From the NCBI GenBank assembly GCA_005882715.1, contig VBEI01000128.1, positions 1-14,925 of the forward strand: a DNA stretch of 14,925 nt, given 5' to 3'. Made by a program: the position numbers and the translations under genes. The notes beneath the pieces are model-generated. The model saw nothing but the letters and a program-made list of their open reading frames with translations, did not search any database and had not been told where the DNA came from. Below, in pieces: positions 13,135 to 14,925 of this stretch (positions within the stretch are counted from its first letter, which is position 1; each line of letters opens with the position of its first letter). The stretch comes from Chloroflexota bacterium. Its GTDB lineage: Bacteria; Chloroflexota; Dehalococcoidia; SM23-28-2; RBG-16-64-32.

Positions 13135-13425
13135 TTAGGCTCGGTCGAGCGCGCGCTGCATCTCGGTCTCGTCGTACGCGCGCATCGTCTCGCTGTGGAC
13201 GTTGCCGGCAGCCGCGATGTTGAAGAGGCCGGCGTTCATCGATTCTTCGTCCGGCGCCTCGATCACTGAGACGATGTCGTACTGGCCCTGTGTCCAGTAA
13301 GTCCCGATCGTCTTGAAGCCGCGCGCCTCGTTCGCCTTGCGAACCTCCGAAGCGCGCTTGACGGTGTCTTTGATGGACTTGAGGCCCTGGTCAGTGAATC
13401 GATAGAGGACGACGTAGCGGGGCAT
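13135..13425 (-). CDS. GYD domain protein
   Basis: A 96-residue small soluble protein. 'PRYVVLYRFTDQGLKSIKDTVKRA', 'FKTIGTYWTQGQYDIVSVIEAPDEESMNAGLFNIAAAGNVHSETMRA' cover the full GYD (PF08734) domain, including its G-Q-Y-D variant of the name motif. The fold is a ferredoxin-like dimeric barrel; the function is unknown. The start is ATG 13425, with GGGAGG 6 bases upstream on its strand, preceded at once by a 6-bp hairpin in the leader. The promoter at 13478-13505 is its own. Its stop lies 1 base from the oxidoreductase stop in convergent arrangement. Confidence 0.88.
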   Translation of the reverse strand: MPRYVVLYRFTDQGLKSIKDTVKRASEVRKANEARGFKTIGTYWTQGQYDIVSVIEAPDEESMNAGLFNIAAAGNVHSETMRAYDETEMQRALDRA

Positions 13426-13439
13426 GGCGACCTCCCTTT

Positions 13440-13454
13440 CCCGCCTGCGGCGGG
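13440..13454 (-). other. Leader hairpin next to the GYD ribosome-binding site
   Basis: CCCGCC (13440-13445) and GGCGGG (13449-13454) form a perfect 6-bp G-C stem with a 3-base loop in the 5' leader of the GYD message, three bases before its GGGAGG Shine-Dalgarno. It could limit ribosome access or protect the 5' end. Confidence 0.4.
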
Positions 13455-13477
13455 GCTAATACAAAAAGGTGCTACCA

Positions 13478-13505
13478 ATTGTAGGCGTCGGGCTGGATTG
13501 TGCAA
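13478..13505 (-). promoter_or_regulatory. Promoter of the GYD gene
   Basis: On the minus strand: TTGCAC (13505-13500), 16-base spacer, TACAAT (13483-13478), a good housekeeping-type pair. The predicted leader of about 45 bases contains the hairpin at 13440-13454. Confidence 0.5.
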
Positions 13506-13548
13506 GCGTCGGCTTGAAGGCGATGTCAATGCAGCAGCAGGCGAGCGC

Positions 13549-13554
13549 TAGAAT
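13549..13554 (+). promoter_or_regulatory. -10 element of the GNAT-dehydratase fusion gene (leaderless type)
   Basis: TAGAAT ends exactly 6 bases before GTG 13561, and there is no Shine-Dalgarno sequence. The spacing equals that at dcd and supports GTG 13561 as the start of a leaderless message. No clear -35 is present at 16-18 bases. Confidence 0.5.
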
Positions 13555-13560
13555 GAGCGT

Positions 13561-14925
13561 GTGAGCGTCGAAACCGCCCCGGAAGTCGAGTTCGCCCCGG
13601 CGGCCGCGGAAGACATGCCGGTCATTCGTGCGCAGCTAGAGCGCGAGCGGCTCGATACCGAGCGCCTCGAGCCCGACCAATTCATCACGATTCGAGAGGG
13701 CGAACGCATCATCGCGTGCGGCCGCATCAAGCCGTACGAGCAGACATACGAGCTTGGCAGCGTTTGGGTGGCCGAAGACCGTCGGGGACGGAGATTAGGC
13801 GAGCTGATCACCCGCGAGCTGGTTCGGCGCTTCCCCCAGGACGAGGTGTACCTGACCACCGACGCTGCTGTCGGCCTCCCGGCCTACTACGAGCGGCTCG
13901 GCTTTCTTCGAACGCGAATCTTGCCCGACGAACTGGTCGCCAAGATCAAGCGAGTCTGCGAAACCCTCAATCGAGACGCAGTCGGGATGGTGTACGACCG
14001 GCGGATCGAGAGACTACCGTCCCTCGCCGAGACGTTTAAGGCCAAGCATGTGCTGGAACGCTATCTCCCGCGCACGCCTCTTCAGCACAACCTTGCGCTC
14101 TCGAGAGAACTGGGCTGCGAAGCCTACGTCAAGCTGGAGAACCTGCAGCCGATCGGGGCCTTCAAGGTCCGCGGCGGCGTATACCTCGCTTCAACGCTGA
14201 GCAAGGAGGAGCGTGAGCGAGGGATCATCGGCGCGTCGACCGGGAACCACGGGCAGTCGCTCGCGTACGGGGCGAACCTCTTCGGCATTCGCTGCGTGAT
14301 CGCGATGCCAGAGGAGGCGAACCCGATGAAGGTGGAATCGATGCGGGCCCTCGGCGCGGAGGTGAAATTTCACGGCAAGAACTTCGAGGAGGCGCGCCTG
14401 TGGGCGGAGGAGACGGCCCGCCAAAAGGGGATGCGCTACGTACATCACGTCAACACTCCGGAGCTCGTCGCCGGTGTCTCCACAATCTCGCTTGAGGTTG
14501 TCGAGGACTTGCCGGACGTGGATGTGATCATCACGCCGATCGGCGGCGGCAGCGCGGCCGTGGGGCACTGCCTGGTGGCGAAGGCGCTGCAACCGAGGGT
14601 GCAGGTGATCGGCGTGCAGGCGGAAGGCGCGCCAGCCGTCTACCACTCATGGCGAGAGCGCGAGCTTCAGACTGCGGGGATCGAGACCACGGCAGAGGGT
14701 CTGGCCACGGGGCAGGCCTATTACATCGCCGTAAAGACGTTCATCGAGCGCATGGACGACATGTTGCTGCTGAGCGACGAGGAGATGCGGCAAGCGGTCG
14801 TGCTCTTGCTGCGATCAGCGCACATCGTCGCCGAGGAATCAGGGGCGGCCTCGACCGCAGCGGCCGTGAAGCTTCGCGAACGCCTTGCGGACAAGAAGGT
14901 GGCGATCGTAGTAAGCGGTGGGAAC
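13561..14925 (+). CDS. GNAT acetyltransferase domain fused to a threonine/serine dehydratase-like PLP enzyme (3' end outside window)
   Basis: A single frame runs 455 codons from GTG 13561 to the right edge without a stop. Residues 1-145 are a GNAT N-acetyltransferase: 'ELGSVWVAEDRRGRRLGELI' (64-83) is the acetyl-CoA motif A with R-R-G-R-R-L-G, and 'YYERLGFLRTRI' (109-120) is motif B. Residues 152-455 are a fold-type II PLP enzyme of the IlvA/TdcB group: 'VKLENLQPIGAFKVRGG' (190-206) with the PLP lysine K202, 'ASTGNHGQSLAYG' (225-237), the phosphate-binding loop 'PIGGGSAAVG' (326-335), and 'VSGGN' at the right edge. That covers nearly all of a catalytic dehydratase domain. Threonine or serine deamination is the family reaction; substrate preference and the acetyltransferase target are unknown. 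A regulatory domain may follow beyond the window. Confidence 0.88.
   Translation, partial: MSVETAPEVEFAPAAAEDMPVIRAQLERERLDTERLEPDQFITIREGERIIACGRIKPYEQTYELGSVWVAEDRRGRRLGELITRELVRRFPQDEVYLTTDAAVGLPAYYERLGFLRTRILPDELVAKIKRVCETLNRDAVGMVYDRRIERLPSLAETFKAKHVLERYLPRTPLQHNLALSRELGCEAYVKLENLQPIGAFKVRGGVYLASTLSKEERERGIIGASTGNHGQSLAYGANLFGIRCVIAMPEEANPMKVESMRALGAEVKFHGKNFEEARLWAEETARQKGMRYVHHVNTPELVAGVSTISLEVVEDLPDVDVIITPIGGGSAAVGHCLVAKALQPRVQVIGVQAEGAPAVYHSWRERELQTAGIETTAEGLATGQAYYIAVKTFIERMDDMLLLSDEEMRQAVVLLLRSAHIVAEESGAASTAAAVKLRERLADKKVAIVVSGGN

Overview
The window is a GC-rich, gene-dense bacterial chromosome segment with no RNA genes, insertion sequences, CRISPR array or phage genes that I can see. 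Gene content suggests the phylum Chloroflexota, possibly near Dehalococcoidia. The clues are an ECF sigma factor followed by a protein with the N-terminal 'CLxRxPxxxxELxPxL' pattern, a Thermus-type PyrE ending in a CPLC motif, two F420-type split-barrel proteins, a Dcd resembling the bifunctional dCTP deaminase/dUTPase, and several promoters abutting the start codon (leaderless style). An actinobacterial-type lineage is the main alternative. The assignment is inference from gene content.

Layout. 1-2085 (+): the 3' end of an enoyl-CoA hydratase, a class I methyltransferase, a small alpha/beta hydrolase and a CDGSH iron-sulfur protein. 2114-4148 (-): lepB, pyrE and a PPOX/F420 split-barrel protein as a compact run, with lepB and pyrE abutting as TAG-ATG. 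4285-6936 (+): an ECF sigma factor, a zinc-finger anti-sigma factor with two predicted membrane spans, and a SIMPL-domain lipoprotein, which together look like an envelope-stress module. 7114-8720 (-): a second ECF sigma factor and a membrane-anchored Gly/Asn-rich protein that probably acts as its regulator. The sigma gene has an ECF-type promoter match of its own. 8835-10121 (+): dcd and a DUF4389 membrane protein. 10118-10543 (-): a Ddn-like deazaflavin-dependent protein. 10607-13133 (+): a DUF3291 protein, thiD, and a Gfo/Idh/MocA oxidoreductase. 13135-13425 (-): a GYD-domain protein. 13561 to the right edge (+): a GNAT acetyltransferase domain fused in frame to a threonine-dehydratase-like PLP enzyme.

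How it fits together. Most genes are housekeeping: pyrimidine (pyrE, dcd), thiamine (thiD), protein export (lepB) and amino-acid metabolism. They are interleaved with two different ECF sigma circuits that each pair a cytoplasmic sigma factor with a membrane protein carrying a long low-complexity exterior part. The items most worth a second look are the GNAT-dehydratase fusion, the non-canonical partner of the second ECF sigma with its GTAAC-N16-CGTC promoter embedded in a palindrome, and the hairpin cluster between the two convergent sigma modules. No intergenic gap exceeds 300 bases.
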